From contig CACZHN010000119.1 of assembly GCA_902780985.1 (NCBI GenBank), forward strand, positions 1 through 7,573: 7,573 nucleotides of DNA. The letters run 5' to 3'. Positions 6,385 through 7,573 of this stretch are shown one piece after another; position 1 is the stretch's first letter, and each line of letters opens with the position of its first letter. The position numbers and the translations under genes were made by a program. The stretch is from an uncultured Lachnospiraceae bacterium (lineage in GTDB: Bacteria > Bacillota_A > Clostridia > Lachnospirales > Lachnospiraceae). A model generated the notes under the pieces. The model saw only the letters and a list, made by a program, of their open reading frames with translations, made no database searches and was not told the DNA's origin.

Positions 6385-7533
6385 TTATATCATGAATAAC
6401 AATGTGCTTTCCAGCAGCAGTATTGCGGGAATTATATATTTTCTCGGATGATGCCAGAGATCCGGCTCGGCTTTCCATTTTGTCAGTGTAAACTTATCCT
6501 CCAGAAATGCATTTCCGGCGGCCTGCTGTACGGCAATAAGCGGTGCTATAAACATTGCTCTTGTCACGATCCCTCCTCTTATAGCGAAATATGCCGTAAA
6601 AAATATCGCATAACTCACCATATAGATAAAAAACAGCGTTATCGCATAAGGCACGAAAAAGCTTGCCGTTTTATTCGGCATAGAATCCAGCCTCTGCTTC
6701 AGATTTCTGTTGGAACTTACCACCGTTGCCATAGGACTGCTGAGTACTATCAGACAGAGTGATATTCCGCAGCCGAAGCTGACCCCGGCCTGTTCCGAAT
6801 TAATTGCAAAAAATACACCGAATGCTATCATAAAGATCGTGGATATAAACACACTTTTATTCGTTGCAAGATATCTCATGATATATTTCGGAATAAGCAG
6901 TCCCGGTGACTTCACCTTACCCGAACCTGCCCTCTCTTTTTTATAACTCTTCTCCTCGCTTACCCTGAAATCATCGATCTTCATAAACGAGAATATTACC
7001 GCCGCAATAACCGCAGCCGCCCCGAGAGCAGCAACAGTAATGATTCCTTCCGGAAGAAGAAATGCAGCGGCTACTCCCACACCTGCGAAAAGCAGTAAAG
7101 CTGCGGGGAATTTCTTTCTAAGCGCAAATGATGTCATAAAGGAAAACAGCATATATAAAAAGCTGACAAATATAGTTACAGCATCCATAACACCAAGATC
7201 GGTAAAGGCATACAGCAGACCTGCCAGAATTATAACCTTGGTTGCCAGAACATACAGTCCTATAACTGCCGCATACTCCCAAAGAGTTTTCTTTTCATCG
7301 CAGGGCATTGCAAAAAAGCCCTTCAGAGTTTTTGCATTATCTTTGGAATTAAGCACCTGATGGGTTATGGTGCCCGCCATAAATAAAATCGTAATGACCA
7401 GAACCTTCTGAGCCATATTCACATGAAAGCCCGTTTCTTTCAGTCCCATTCCCATTACAACAGCAGCAAACACCGCTTTAAGAACGCTTCTGTATCTTTC
7501 ACCCAGAAGTTTTCTCGATAACAACTTATACAT
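6385..7533 (-). CDS. ABC-2-type exporter permease-like membrane protein
   Basis: A 382-aa hydrophobic protein with about ten or eleven predicted membrane segments, among them 42-59, 86-107, 115-138, 143-160, 163-183, 228-246, 250-270, 291-318 and 366-382, and a charged loop at 184-212. Two places look like the same element repeated: LKGFFAMPCDEKKTLWEYA (70-88) and LKQRLDSMPNKTASFFVPY (278-296), each leading into a long membrane helix. This short 'leader, MP, basic or polar, helix' pattern is common in ABC-2 permeases, which export lipids, peptides or drugs with a separate ATPase. It has no ATP-binding motifs itself, so an ATPase partner would be encoded upstream, outside the window. The start is supported by AGGAGG 12 bases and AAGGGG 3 bases before the ATG. 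The gene is the first complete one of the operon. The substrate cannot be inferred. Confidence 0.65.
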   Translation of the reverse strand: MYKLLSRKLLGERYRSVLKAVFAAVVMGMGLKETGFHVNMAQKVLVITILFMAGTITHQVLNSKDNAKTLKGFFAMPCDEKKTLWEYAAVIGLYVLATKVIILAGLLYAFTDLGVMDAVTIFVSFLYMLFSFMTSFALRKKFPAALLLFAGVGVAAAFLLPEGIITVAALGAAAVIAAVIFSFMKIDDFRVSEEKSYKKERAGSGKVKSPGLLIPKYIMRYLATNKSVFISTIFMIAFGVFFAINSEQAGVSFGCGISLCLIVLSSPMATVVSSNRNLKQRLDSMPNKTASFFVPYAITLFFIYMVSYAIFFTAYFAIRGGIVTRAMFIAPLIAVQQAAGNAFLEDKFTLTKWKAEPDLWHHPRKYIIPAILLLESTLLFMI

Positions 7534-7573
7534 TTTCCCCTTTTACCTCCTGCTGATCATCTTCGGTACCGAG
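7526..7573 (-). CDS. C-terminal end of an upstream gene, probable partner of the permease
   Basis: The minus strand from the window edge is open in the frame reading LGTEDDQQEVKGENV and stopping at TAA 7528-7526, which would overlap the permease start by 8 bp. A second frame, SVPKMISRR with TAA at 7545-7543, is also possible. In either case a gene ends here, since the AGGAGG of the permease lies close by and no promoter is visible. An ABC ATPase would fit the neighbour, but 15 codons cannot show it. Confidence 0.4.
   Translation of the reverse strand, partial: LGTEDDQQEVKGENV

Noticed and set aside
6380..6397. ATTCAT / ATGAAT inverted repeat at the permease stop
   Set aside because: Six AT-rich pairs are too weak for a terminator, and the operon continues 34 bp later.
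1..7573. tRNA, rRNA, CRISPR array, insertion sequence or prophage gene
   Set aside because: I saw no cloverleaf, regularly spaced repeats, transposase motifs or terminal inverted repeats on either strand.

Overview
The window looks like a piece of a Lachnospiraceae chromosome (Clostridia; the Butyrivibrio, Pseudobutyrivibrio and Lachnospira type). The basis is the truncated DUF4317-type gene at the left edge, a family I know mainly from that group, together with strong AAGGAG/AGGAGG ribosome binding sites, sigma-A promoters of the TTGATA-17-TATAAT kind and AT-rich spacers. The genus is an inference. Every gene I can support lies on the minus strand, so transcription runs from high to low coordinates.

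Right block (7573 down to 3283). At least four genes, and probably a fifth that enters from outside, are packed head to tail with gaps from an 8-bp overlap to 34 bp, so they probably form one operon. In order of transcription they are: the last codons of an upstream gene (possibly the ATPase of an ABC transporter); a 382-aa polytopic protein resembling an ABC-2 permease; a 333-aa membrane protein with a soluble helical tail that looks like a degenerate M50/site-2-protease homologue; a 428-aa PlsC-like acyltransferase with an internal zinc ribbon; and a 256-aa alpha/beta hydrolase. An exporter-type permease, an inactive membrane protease relative and two acyl-handling enzymes suggest a membrane lipid or acylated-product export function. 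That is a hypothesis only.

Middle (3282 to 2719). An AT-rich spacer of about 200 bp carries an extended -10 promoter for a lone 77-aa gene of unknown function, which ends at a clear intrinsic terminator. Directly after the terminator is a near-consensus sigma-A promoter with an inverted repeat over its -35 box.

Left block (2718 down to 1). That promoter serves a two-gene unit: a roughly 655-aa right-handed parallel beta-helix protein without a signal peptide (probably a carbohydrate-active or carbohydrate-binding protein), then a DUF4317 gene 15 bp downstream that runs off the window. I see no tRNA, rRNA, CRISPR array, insertion sequence, phage gene or plus-strand gene.
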